From Arthrobacter silvisoli (lineage in GTDB: Bacteria > Actinomycetota > Actinomycetes > Actinomycetales > Micrococcaceae), in contig NZ_QRCU01000036.1 of assembly GCF_003369445.1 (NCBI RefSeq), positions 99,512 through 163,511 on the forward strand: a stretch of 64,000 bases of DNA, in the 5' to 3' direction. Positions 42,694 through 50,726 of the stretch are shown here, in pieces (within the stretch, counting starts at the first letter, position 1; each line of letters begins with the position of its first letter). Made by a program: the position numbers and the translations under genes. A model generated the notes under the pieces. The model was not told the origin of the DNA and did no database searches. It saw nothing but the letters and a program-made list of their open reading frames with translations.

Positions 42694-44202
42694 TCAGCCG
42701 CGCGCGCCGTCGCGGAGCCGGGCGTTTCCGCGGACGAGCTTGACCGCAAACGCGAGCGCCCCGAGCCGTCCTGTCCCGCGGGGATCGCCGCCGAGGACCT
42801 CGAAGATCCGGGCCAGCCGCTTGTGCAGGCTCTGTCGTTCGAGGAAGAGGACCCGGGCCGCCTCTGCGGTGTTGCAGCCCTCGGTGATCCACACATCCAA
42901 GGTACGCACCAGTTCGCCTCCGCGGCGGCGCTCGAGTTCCAGCAGCGGCTCGAGGGTCTCTTCGACGAAGAGTTCGACAGCCTGCCGGGGCAGTTCCCGC
43001 TCGGCGAAGCGTTCGACGACGAAGTCGGCACTGTCGTAGACGGCGTGCTCCCACTTGGACGCGCGTCCGAGCCGCAGGGTGGCGCGGGCTTCGGCGAGTG
43101 ATCGTGACGCCCCGCGGATGGACGGTTCGGTGGGACCGAGCGCGCCGAGGGTGCCGCTGCCGGAGAGCGACTCACGCAGCGAGTTGATCAGCTCCTGCCG
43201 GGCGGCGACGCTTCCCCCGCTTTCGAACGCGACAAGCGCGATCAGGGCGTCGCCGTCGGCGTGGAGGCGGATATGGGTGCCTTTCGCGCGGAGTGCCCGC
43301 TCGGCGTCGGGCGCGGGACGCCCGGAGTCGCGGGAGCGGAAGAGCGCGACGGCGACAGGCACGTCCGGGCGCAGCCCGGCTGCTTCTGCCAGCTCGAGGA
43401 GCTGGTCGCCGCCTCCCCCGGCCACGATCATCCGCAGCAGCGCGTCATCAGCCATCCGGGCGAGGCTGGGCCGGTGGCGTTGCGACAGCGCAAGCGCCAC
43501 GATGCCGCGGATCCGTTGGGCCACGGTCTCGAGGAGATCGGGATCTTCCGAAGCGGAGGAGATTTCGAGCCTGGCGATATCGATGCCGCCGACATTCAGT
43601 TCGACGCTGAGGGACTGCAGGCGCTCGTCCGCCGGTTCGGCCCCGGCAGATTCCATCACGACACCGCGCGGGTCGATCACGGCCACCCAGGCATCCAGGG
43701 CGCGTGCTGTGAGCTCGAGGATCGGCAGGAGCGGGGACCCGCCCGCCGCCATCTGCCCGGCGAGCTGCTGCGAGAGGGCGTCTGCTCTCTGGAGGGCCTC
43801 GACCTGCCGGGAGACGATGCGGCGGTTCACCCATTCGGCGACCTCGACGAAAGGCACCACGTTCCTCAGCTCCACCAGCGGGAGCCCTGCCTCCTCGGCG
43901 GCAGCCAGCACCTCGGCGGGAATGTCCCGGCCGCCGGCTGTTTCGAAGGCGACGCACGCGACCCCGCGCTCGGAGAGGCTGCGGATGTACTCAAGCTGCG
44001 CGCCTTCGCGAAGGGCCAGGAAGTTCTGGCCACCCACCAGCAGGAGCTCGCCGCCCCGAAGCAGCGGCGCGATCTGCACCACCTCGCTCGAGTGCACCCA
44101 GCGTACCGTCCGCTGGGCGACCGCTTCCTGCCCCGCGAGGACCACGGGGTGGCCGGGCAGGAGGGCTTCGCTCTCCAGGACTTCCCTGAGGGGAACCGCC
44201 AT
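42694..44202 (-). CDS. PucR-family transcriptional regulator
   Basis: The 502-residue protein has an N-terminal PucR ligand domain (VPLREVLESEALLPGHPVVLAG) and a C-terminal PucR-type helix-turn-helix (TLDVWITEGCNTAEAARVLFLERQ). Family members regulate purine, allantoin and related nitrogen catabolism. It is divergent from the permease-creatininase operon and probably controls it in response to creatinine or a related compound. The ATG after AAAGGAGACGCCGC was chosen; a 34-residue extension upstream is very basic and unlikely. Confidence 0.9.
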   Translation of the reverse strand: MAVPLREVLESEALLPGHPVVLAGQEAVAQRTVRWVHSSEVVQIAPLLRGGELLLVGGQNFLALREGAQLEYIRSLSERGVACVAFETAGGRDIPAEVLAAAEEAGLPLVELRNVVPFVEVAEWVNRRIVSRQVEALQRADALSQQLAGQMAAGGSPLLPILELTARALDAWVAVIDPRGVVMESAGAEPADERLQSLSVELNVGGIDIARLEISSASEDPDLLETVAQRIRGIVALALSQRHRPSLARMADDALLRMIVAGGGGDQLLELAEAAGLRPDVPVAVALFRSRDSGRPAPDAERALRAKGTHIRLHADGDALIALVAFESGGSVAARQELINSLRESLSGSGTLGALGPTEPSIRGASRSLAEARATLRLGRASKWEHAVYDSADFVVERFAERELPRQAVELFVEETLEPLLELERRRGGELVRTLDVWITEGCNTAEAARVLFLERQSLHKRLARIFEVLGGDPRGTGRLGALAFAVKLVRGNARLRDGARG

Positions 44203-44408
44203 GCGGCGTCTCCTTTTCCGCTTGTTTGCCGTCCGGGCATGTGACCGTCCGGGGCGTGTAACGCGCATCTCGTGCAGGTGACAGTCTGTATCCCCCTGCA
44301 GCATTCAATGGTGACAGGGTGAGTCTACTGGACGCGGGTTTCCAGCCATACAGTGGAAGGAGCCGGCTACTCGCTCCCCCAGCGAACACACAGAGAAAGT
44401 AGTCTCCC

Positions 44409-46058
44409 ATGAGCCTTCGCACTCAGAGCCATTCTGAGAACGCCACGCACGTCGTCGAGGATGTGCTGCAGCCCGTTCCAGAGTCGGCGCGCACCACCAA
44501 AGTTTCCGGGCAGTTCTGGATCTGGGCCGGGGCCAACGTCGCCCCCATCAACTGGATCCTCGGCGCCCTCGGCATCAACATGGGCCTCGGCCTCGCAGAC
44601 ACCATGACGGTGCTCATCCTAGGCAACATCATCGGCATGGTCGGGTTCGGTTTCTTCGTGCTCCTCGGCCAGAAGACCGGGGCAACGGGCATGCTGCTCG
44701 CCCGGGGCGCCTTCGGCCGCCGCGGCGCCTACATCCCGGCCGCCATCCAGGCGATTGTCGCCGTCGGCTGGTCCGCCGTGAACACCTGGGTCATCCTCGA
44801 CCTGGTCATGGCGCTCTTCGGCATGATCGGCTGGGTAGATCCTGCCCAGGAAAACCTGGCCTGGAAGATCGGCGTCGCAGCCATCATCATGAGCGTCCAG
44901 GTGGCCATCTGCTACCGCGGCTATGGCGCGATCGCCAAGTTCGAGCGCATCACCATGCCGCCCACGCTCCTGGTCCTCGTGGCGATGTCCATCATCGCCT
45001 GGACCCAACTGCCCATCGACTGGAGCTACGCTGGCCCCGCCGGCGAGGTGCTCAGCGGCGGGGAGCGCATCGCCGCGATGTCCGGCATCATGACGGCGAT
45101 CGGCATCGGCTGGGGCATCGGATGGTTCACGTACGCTCCCGACTACTCCCGCTTCGTCTCCAAGAGCATCGCGCCGCGCAAGCTCTACCTCACCTCGGTC
45201 CTCGGCCAGTTCCTGCCCGTTATCTGGCTCGGCCTGCTGGGTGCCAGCCTGGCGACAATGAACGGCACCGCCGACCCGGGCGAGCTGATCGTCAAGAGCT
45301 TCGGCGCCATGGCCATCCCCGTCATCCTGCTCGTCATTCACGGCCCGATCGCCACCAACATCATCAACCTCTACACCTTCGGCGTGGCCACGCAGGCCCT
45401 CGACATCAAGATCTCCCGCAAGAAGATCTCGATCGTGGTCGGCATCTTCTCGATGTGCGCCGTGATCCTCTTCCTCTTCGCGGAGGATTTCGCGACCCTC
45501 CTGGACAGCTGGGTCATCGCGATCGCGGCGTGGGTGGCCACCTGGGGCGGCATCATGGCAGTCCACTACTTCGTCTTCGAACGCCGGCAAAAGAACTTCG
45601 GTTACCTGTTCCTGAGCCCGCGGGACAGCCGGCTCAAGGCCGCCAACCCGCGTGCCCTCATCGCGTTCGGAGCCGGCCTCGTGATGACCTGGCTGTTCAT
45701 GTATGGCGCCCTGCCGATCTTCCAGGGGCCGATCGCCACCGCAATGGGCGGCGTGGACCTCTCCTGGCTCGCCGGTTCGCTCACCTCGGGCGCACTGTAC
45801 TTCGCCCTTGCCTACCCCCGCTTCCGCAGCCGGCTCCACCACGGCGTGCCGCTCGGCCTCAAGGTGGGCGTGGACGACCAGGCGTACCTCGCCGCGCACG
45901 GCGACGCAGCGCTTGGTGACGGAGTGCTGGGTGACGGAGTGCTTGGCGAACCAGGGCTTACTGACACAGCGCCCGACGGCGGCCACCCGGCGTCGTCCGT
46001 CCGCCCGCCCGCCAGCGGTGTCGCCTCGCCCGGGGCGAGCAACGTCACCACCCCGTAA
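44409..46058 (+). CDS. Cytosine/purine-type permease, likely for creatinine
   Basis: The 549-residue transporter belongs to the NCS1/CodB group, with about 12 helices (NVAPINWILGALGINMGLGL; GIGWGIGWFTYAPDYSRFVS). The cytosolic tail is long, about 80 residues, and contains a short repeated unit (GDGVLGDGVLGEPGL). Its place 69 bases before creatininase, with a divergent PucR regulator, makes creatinine the most likely substrate. Nucleobases remain possible. Confidence 0.88.
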   Translation: MSLRTQSHSENATHVVEDVLQPVPESARTTKVSGQFWIWAGANVAPINWILGALGINMGLGLADTMTVLILGNIIGMVGFGFFVLLGQKTGATGMLLARGAFGRRGAYIPAAIQAIVAVGWSAVNTWVILDLVMALFGMIGWVDPAQENLAWKIGVAAIIMSVQVAICYRGYGAIAKFERITMPPTLLVLVAMSIIAWTQLPIDWSYAGPAGEVLSGGERIAAMSGIMTAIGIGWGIGWFTYAPDYSRFVSKSIAPRKLYLTSVLGQFLPVIWLGLLGASLATMNGTADPGELIVKSFGAMAIPVILLVIHGPIATNIINLYTFGVATQALDIKISRKKISIVVGIFSMCAVILFLFAEDFATLLDSWVIAIAAWVATWGGIMAVHYFVFERRQKNFGYLFLSPRDSRLKAANPRALIAFGAGLVMTWLFMYGALPIFQGPIATAMGGVDLSWLAGSLTSGALYFALAYPRFRSRLHHGVPLGLKVGVDDQAYLAAHGDAALGDGVLGDGVLGEPGLTDTAPDGGHPASSVRPPASGVASPGASNVTTP

Positions 46059-46127
46059 TTCCCCACCGCACCACACCCGGTGGCGGTGGGTCAGCGACCC
46101 GCCGCCACCCCTTTCCCTAGGAGAACC

Positions 46128-46907
46128 ATGCCCAGCAGCGTCTACATGGAAGAGCTCGACGCGTTCACCTACCGCGCGGCCATTGCGGAGGGCGCGCCGA
46201 TCATCATTCCGGTCGGCTCGATCGAGCAGCACGGACCCCACCTGCCGCTCAATACGGACGTCGTTCTGTCCAAGGCCATGGGCGCCCGCCTCGCCGGCGC
46301 CATTGGAGGCCTCGTCGCTGCGCCGATCGTGTACGGGTACAAGTCGCAGCAGCGTTCGGGGGGCGGCAACCACCTGGGCGGCACCACCAGCCTGGACGCG
46401 GCCACGCTGATCTCGATCGCCCGGACCCTCACCCTCGAGTTCGCACGGCACGGCGCCCACCGGCTGGTGTTCCTCAACGGGCATTTCGAAAACTACCAAT
46501 TCCTCTACGAAGGGGCCGAACAGGCCACGGCGGAACTGTCGCTGCACGGCCAGGATGTATCCGCCATCCTGCTCTCCTACTGGGACTTCGTCGACGAGGA
46601 CACCATCGAGGAGATCTACTGCGGTTCCTTTCCTGGCTGGGACGTGGAGCACGGCGGGGTCCTCGAAACCTCCCTCATGCTCCACCTGTACCCGGAGCTC
46701 GTGCGCCCGGACCGCGTCATGGACTTGCCCGCCGCACAGCTCCCCCGCTACGACGTGCTGCCGGTGCGGGCCGAACTCACGCCTGAGTCGGGTTGCCTCT
46801 CCTCGGCCAAGGCCGCCTCGGAGGCCGCCGGCCGGCTCCTGCTTGAACGGACCTCCAAGGCCCTCGCGGAGGCGGTCAGCACGGAACTCGCACTATGGCT
46901 GCCCTGA
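46128..46907 (+). CDS. crnA: Creatininase (creatinine amidohydrolase)
   Basis: The 259-residue metalloenzyme matches creatininase. The metal ligands known in the Pseudomonas enzyme appear shifted by one: Glu33, His35 and Asp44 (SIEQHGPHLPLNTD), His119 and Glu121 (FLNGHFENYQ). The substrate-lid region FPGWDVEHGGVLETS is also present. It opens creatinine to creatine. Creatinase, which would give sarcosine and urea, is absent from the window. The start follows TAGGAGAACC. The sarcosine operon 40 kb away could consume the end product. Confidence 0.88.
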   Translation: MPSSVYMEELDAFTYRAAIAEGAPIIIPVGSIEQHGPHLPLNTDVVLSKAMGARLAGAIGGLVAAPIVYGYKSQQRSGGGNHLGGTTSLDAATLISIARTLTLEFARHGAHRLVFLNGHFENYQFLYEGAEQATAELSLHGQDVSAILLSYWDFVDEDTIEEIYCGSFPGWDVEHGGVLETSLMLHLYPELVRPDRVMDLPAAQLPRYDVLPVRAELTPESGCLSSAKAASEAAGRLLLERTSKALAEAVSTELALWLP

Positions 46908-46962
46908 CCGCAGATTCCTCAAGCCATCTTCCCTTCCACCCAACCCTGAAAAGGAGACACCC

Positions 46963-47080
46963 ATCCCTGAAAAGAGCCGGCGGCTACCGCGAACACGACA
47001 TCCTCGTCATCGGCCAGGACTCAGCAGAAAACATCACCAAATTCGGCTACGGCCCCGAACACAACATCATCGAAGCCTGA
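46963..47080 (+). pseudogene. Possible decayed small gene downstream of creatininase
   Basis: A good ribosome binding site (AAAAGGAGACACCC) is followed by ATC instead of ATG. Reading on with one base removed near 46975 would give a peptide of roughly 40 residues ending HDILVIGQDSAENITKFGYG and a few more. As it stands the start is lost and the frame is broken. A longer frame that begins inside crnA covers the same end. I do not recognise the family, and chance remains possible. Confidence 0.3.
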
Positions 47081-47158
47081 TTCAGGACGGGACATGTCCC
47101 TCCTGCACCGCGGCCAGTGTTCAGGACGGGACATGTCCCTCCTGCACCGCGGCCAGTG
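47081..47158. repeat. Two perfect 39-bp tandem repeats with GGACATGTCC cores
   Basis: The unit begins TTCAGGACGGGACATGTCCC and ends CACCGCGGCCAGTG. Copies at 47081-47119 and 47120-47158 are identical. Each contains the 12-bp palindrome GGGACATGTCCC. Confidence 0.9.
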
Positions 47159-47215
47159 GACACATTCGCGATATGTCCACTGGCCGCAGCCGGGTGCGGA
47201 CATGTCCGCACCCGG
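47149..47215. terminator. Two further hairpins in the same palindrome array
   Basis: The first has 14-bp arms, GCGGCCAGTGGACA (47149-47162) and TGTCCACTGGCCGC (47174-47187). The second is a perfect 26-bp palindrome (47190-47215, arm CCGGGTGCGGACA). Both are variants of the GGACA/TGTCC core and lie between convergent genes, so two-way termination is likely. Confidence 0.7.
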
Positions 47216-47222
47216 GAGGGGC

Positions 47223-48353
47223 CTATTCCAGGACCGCGAGCGCCTCCTCCACCGTTGCCACGAGGTGGATGCGGCCGGCCATTGGCTTTCCAACGGCAAG
47301 TGCCTGCAGCATCGGCCATGCCGGGTATTTTTCCTGCCAGTATTCGCGCCCCACCAGCACCATGGGCGTAATGGTTTCCGGCGCGCCGTAGTAGTTCTCA
47401 CAGGCGTCCTGGAAGATTTCCTGCACCGTGCCTGCCGACCCAGGCAGGAACACGATCCCGCCTGTACACAGTTCCAGCAGGATCGCTTCCCGCACTGAGT
47501 TCGCGAAGTATTTGGCGATGTGGGTGGCGAAGAGGTTGGGCGGCTCATGCCCGTAGAACCAGGTGGGAATGCCCAGCGTCGCGGTCCCTCCGGGATGTTG
47601 CCCGACGACGGCGGCCGCCGTCCGCGCCCAGTCCGTCACCGAGGGGCGGAAGCCCGGCGCGGCGGCAAGAGTTCCGAGCGCTGCGGTGAAGTCGCCGTCG
47701 GGCAATCCACTGAGGTAGGCGCCGCAGTTGGCGGCCTCCATCGCTCCGGGGCCTCCCCCGGTGGCCACCGTGAAGCCGTGGCGGGCGAGCAGCCGGCCGA
47801 GCCGCGCGGCGTCCGCGTATTCCGGGGTACCGCGCCAGGCCGCATGGCCGCCCATGACGCCCACCAGCCGGGTGCCGGCGAAGTCCCCGTTGGAAAGTGC
47901 CTCCTCCAGGGCGTCGCCGATGGCGTGGTCGTGAAGGGCTGCAGCGAGGGTGGCGTCGAGGCTGGTGCGCTGCCCGGGCAGGATGCTCCACTGGTAGATC
48001 CGGGCGTCCGGGGTGGCCTCGTACTCGTGCCCGGCAATGTCCTCGTAGAGTTCAGCCGCGGTGTACAGGCTGCCCCGATACGGATTGAAAGGGATGCCGC
48101 GCAGTTTCGGGAAGATCAGGGCGCCGCGGCTGCGCAGGTTGTCCTCGACGCCGGCGTCGAAGGTGCAGCCGAGGAAAATGGCGCCTTGGGCGTCGAGGGC
48201 CTTGAGTTCGCGGCTGCGGCCCCGCAGGTCCAGTGACTGGGCGTGCCAGCCGTGCATCGTCCCGGCACCGGCACCGACCAGCCTGTCGAAGTGCGCCACG
48301 CTTTCTACGTCGAGGGTGCGCGGGCTGGGGTTCAGTCGGCCGGAGGGTGTCAT
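47223..48353 (-). CDS. LOG-family Rossmann-fold nucleotide-binding protein
   Basis: The 376-residue protein has a LOG/lysine-decarboxylase-like Rossmann domain in its C-terminal half. The nucleotide motif is GFTVATGGGPGAMEAAN, and PGSAGTVQEIFQ stands in place of the usual PGGxGTxxE. The N-terminal 150 residues are an extra domain. Family members include cytokinin-activating phosphoribohydrolases, but this long form is uncharacterised to my knowledge. TAAGCT six bases before the ATG and the lack of a Shine-Dalgarno suggest a leaderless mRNA. Confidence 0.82.
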   Translation of the reverse strand: MTPSGRLNPSPRTLDVESVAHFDRLVGAGAGTMHGWHAQSLDLRGRSRELKALDAQGAIFLGCTFDAGVEDNLRSRGALIFPKLRGIPFNPYRGSLYTAAELYEDIAGHEYEATPDARIYQWSILPGQRTSLDATLAAALHDHAIGDALEEALSNGDFAGTRLVGVMGGHAAWRGTPEYADAARLGRLLARHGFTVATGGGPGAMEAANCGAYLSGLPDGDFTAALGTLAAAPGFRPSVTDWARTAAAVVGQHPGGTATLGIPTWFYGHEPPNLFATHIAKYFANSVREAILLELCTGGIVFLPGSAGTVQEIFQDACENYYGAPETITPMVLVGREYWQEKYPAWPMLQALAVGKPMAGRIHLVATVEEALAVLE

Positions 48354-48410
48354 TCGATCAGCTTAGGCATGGGGTGCCTTTTCCGGGCAGCTCCGTAGCA
48401 GAATGGGCAG

Positions 48411-49187
48411 ATGCAGCCTTCACAAGGTTTCCCGCGCATCGGCATCCCCGTCCGGCTCAGCAGTTCCGAAGGCGCCGATCCGCGCGTCGGCAAGGCCAAC
48501 GGCCTCTTCGAATCCATCGTCGAACTGCTCCGCAGGGCCGGTGCGGAAACAGTATTGCTGGATTCCGCCGGCGATTCCGCGGGGGACGTCCGTGGACTCG
48601 ACGGTGTCCTGCTGCCCGGCGGCGGCGACCTCAACCCCGGCCTCTACGGCGAGGAGCCCGGCACGGCGCTGTACGACGTCAACACCGCCCAGGACGAGCT
48701 CGACATCGTGGTGGGCAAGGCGGGCATCACAGCCGGGATCCCGGTGCTGGGAATCTGCCGCGGCCACCAACTCCTGAACGTGCTCTACGGCGGCACCCTC
48801 ATCCAGGACATGCACCCTTCCGAAGTGCTGCACCGGCTCGCGACAAGCGCGGACCCGGCTGCCGACGCCCAGGACGGCCGGGCCGAGGACTCATGGGCGT
48901 GGCACGACGTCGGGCTGACCGCTGGCTCCCGGCTCGCCGCCCTGTACGGCGGCTCACGCAGCGTGCGGATCGCGTCCGGCCACCACCAGGCAGTCGCCCG
49001 GGTAGGCTACGGCCTCGTGGTTACCGCAGTGGCCGACGACGGCACCATCGAAGGCTTGGAGGATCCCCGACGCTGGGTGGTGTCCATGCAGTGGCATCCG
49101 GAGACGGGCCAATTGCCAGACGAACAGCGGCTGGCACCGTTCCAGGCCTTCGTGGACGTGTGCCGGGACCCTGCTGGCGGCAGCTGA
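48411..49187 (+). CDS. Class I glutamine amidotransferase-like hydrolase (PuuD-type)
   Basis: The 258-residue protein has the catalytic nucleophile in LGICRGHQLLNVLYGG and the His/Glu pair in MQWHPETGQ, as in gamma-glutamyl-GABA hydrolases of polyamine breakdown. GVLLPGGGDLNPGLYGEEP is another family block. The gene stands alone, divergent from the LOG gene. CAGAAT six bases before the ATG suggests a leaderless transcript. The exact gamma-glutamyl substrate is not established. Confidence 0.85.
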   Translation: MQPSQGFPRIGIPVRLSSSEGADPRVGKANGLFESIVELLRRAGAETVLLDSAGDSAGDVRGLDGVLLPGGGDLNPGLYGEEPGTALYDVNTAQDELDIVVGKAGITAGIPVLGICRGHQLLNVLYGGTLIQDMHPSEVLHRLATSADPAADAQDGRAEDSWAWHDVGLTAGSRLAALYGGSRSVRIASGHHQAVARVGYGLVVTAVADDGTIEGLEDPRRWVVSMQWHPETGQLPDEQRLAPFQAFVDVCRDPAGGS

Positions 49188-49235
49188 GTCCTCAGTTGTG
49201 GCTGGCGGGAAATGGTGCGGCATAAGCGGGGCGCG

Positions 49236-50447
49236 TCAGGCGCCGGCGGCGGTGGTGCCGTCCAGCAGCCGGACGGCCTTCCATTGCCCGTCCGCGGCGG
49301 AGGCTTCCGCGGCGGAGACGATCGCGGCGGCCGAGGCGGCGTCGTGGATGTTGGAGTTCAACTGCTCCCCGCCGGTGACCGCCACCAGGAACTTCTTCGC
49401 CTCGATCACCTTCAGGTCATCGAAGCCCATGGCGCAGCCGGGTCCGGGCTGGAAGCGGGCGTAGTCGCCGTGCCGGGGGCTGCCGATCACCGTGGTGTAG
49501 CCCTGCTCGTCGTTGCTGCGGCCCAACACCACCTGGAGTTCGTTCATCCGTTCGAAGTCCCACTTCAGGGAGCCCTCGGTGCCATAGACCTCCAGGCGGT
49601 AGCCGCAGTCCCGGCCCACCGCAACCCGGGAAGATTCGATGGTGCCGACCGCACCGGCCCCCTGGGCGCCGGCTCCAAAGCGCACCAGCGCCGCGGCATA
49701 GTCCTCGTTCTCCACCGGTCCCATCTCGCCGTCCTCAATGACCGCGAAGTGCGTGCCCTCGCCCATCTCCAGCTTCGGGCGTTCGGTGTGGACCGTGCTG
49801 GTCAGGGCCGTGATATCGGAAATCGGACCGACGACGTACTGGCACAGGTCTGCGGCGTGGCTGAACAGATCGCCCAGCACACCGCTGCCGGCGAGTTTTC
49901 GGTTGAAGCGCCAGGACAGCGCCCCGTGGGGTTCGGCCGAGTAGCCCGCCATGAATTCGGCGCGGACGTTCGTGATGCGGCCCAGCTTGCCTTTCGCCAC
50001 CAGCTCGCGGGCGTGCTCGACGGCGGGGGCGTGCCGGTAGTTGAAACCGATCGAGCTGTGGACGCCCGCCTCGATCACGGCACTGCGCACCGCTTCGGTC
50101 TCCTCGATCCCCCGGCCCACGGGCTTTTCGATCCAGAAGTGTTTCGCTGCCGTCGCAGCGGCGATGCCGATCTCGGCGTGCAGGAAGTTCGGCGCGCAGA
50201 TGGAGACGACGTCGACGTCCGGGTGGGCGAGGACCTCGCGGTAGTCGGTGGTGCCCTCCGCGAAGCCCAGGACATCCTTGGCATATTCGATCCGCTTGGG
50301 TTCGGTGTCCGCGGCGATCACCAGGTGAGGACGGATCCCCAGTTCCGGGTACACGAGGGGCAGCTGCGTATACGCCTTGGCGTGCAGCTTTCCCATCCAG
50401 CCGACGCTGATCAGGCCGACACCGACACTACGGATTTCAGGGGACAT
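49236..50447 (-). CDS. Gfo/Idh/MocA-family oxidoreductase (first copy)
   Basis: The 403-residue NAD(P)-dependent dehydrogenase has a Rossmann start (VGVGLISVGWMGKLHAKAY), the cofactor/catalytic block HFWIEKPVGRGIEE with EKP, and a C-terminal sugar-binding domain. It has its own consensus promoter. The nearby isomerase and second dehydrogenase suggest cyclitol or sugar oxidation, for example inositol isomers. The motif GWMG instead of GxGxxG is common in one subgroup. The substrate is not assignable. Confidence 0.88.
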   Translation of the reverse strand: MSPEIRSVGVGLISVGWMGKLHAKAYTQLPLVYPELGIRPHLVIAADTEPKRIEYAKDVLGFAEGTTDYREVLAHPDVDVVSICAPNFLHAEIGIAAATAAKHFWIEKPVGRGIEETEAVRSAVIEAGVHSSIGFNYRHAPAVEHARELVAKGKLGRITNVRAEFMAGYSAEPHGALSWRFNRKLAGSGVLGDLFSHAADLCQYVVGPISDITALTSTVHTERPKLEMGEGTHFAVIEDGEMGPVENEDYAAALVRFGAGAQGAGAVGTIESSRVAVGRDCGYRLEVYGTEGSLKWDFERMNELQVVLGRSNDEQGYTTVIGSPRHGDYARFQPGPGCAMGFDDLKVIEAKKFLVAVTGGEQLNSNIHDAASAAAIVSAAEASAADGQWKAVRLLDGTTAAGA

Positions 50448-50520
50448 GGACTTGCCTTTCAGCTGTCGGAGGGAGTGCAGGCCACGGCTGTGTGGCGCGC
50501 CTCACGCAGAACGCCAGACG

Positions 50521-50549
50521 ATCATATGAACGTCAGTATGTCCTGTCAA
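50521..50549 (-). promoter_or_regulatory. Consensus sigma-70 promoter of the first Gfo/Idh gene
   Basis: On the minus strand TTGACA is followed by 17 bases and TATGAT, close to the ideal vegetative promoter. The -35 lies in TATTGACAGGACA, which recurs at 53004-53016 in the promoter of the second Gfo/Idh gene. Confidence 0.8.
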
Positions 50550-50592
50550 TAGTTCTTAGTACCCTATGGCGGCGCCCAAGCCGCGTACCGCC

Positions 50593-50726
50593 GTCGGGGC
50601 CCTCGGGACGACGCCGCGTTGGTCCCTTCCCCACGCTCGCAAGCTCGCGTCGGGGCCCTCGGGACGACGCCGCGTAAGTCCCTTCCCAACGCTCGCAAGC
50701 TCGCGTCGGGGCCCTCGGGACGACGC
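50593..50726. repeat. 56-bp tandem repeat, 2.4 copies
   Basis: Units begin at 50593, 50649 and 50705 with GTCGGGGCCCTCGGGACGAC. The first two differ at only a few bases, and the third is cut off at the end of the isomerase gene. The unit also carries CGCTCGCAAGCTCGC. It separates two same-strand genes that have different promoters, so it may stop or process transcripts. Confidence 0.85.

Noticed and set aside
46895..47080. 61-codon frame overlapping the end of creatininase as an intact gene
   Set aside because: Its start lies inside crnA with no RBS. The better RBS nearby serves a different, broken frame, so it is listed as a possible remnant only.
50593..50726. CRISPR-like array
   Set aside because: The 56-bp units are directly adjacent with no spacers, and no cas genes are present.
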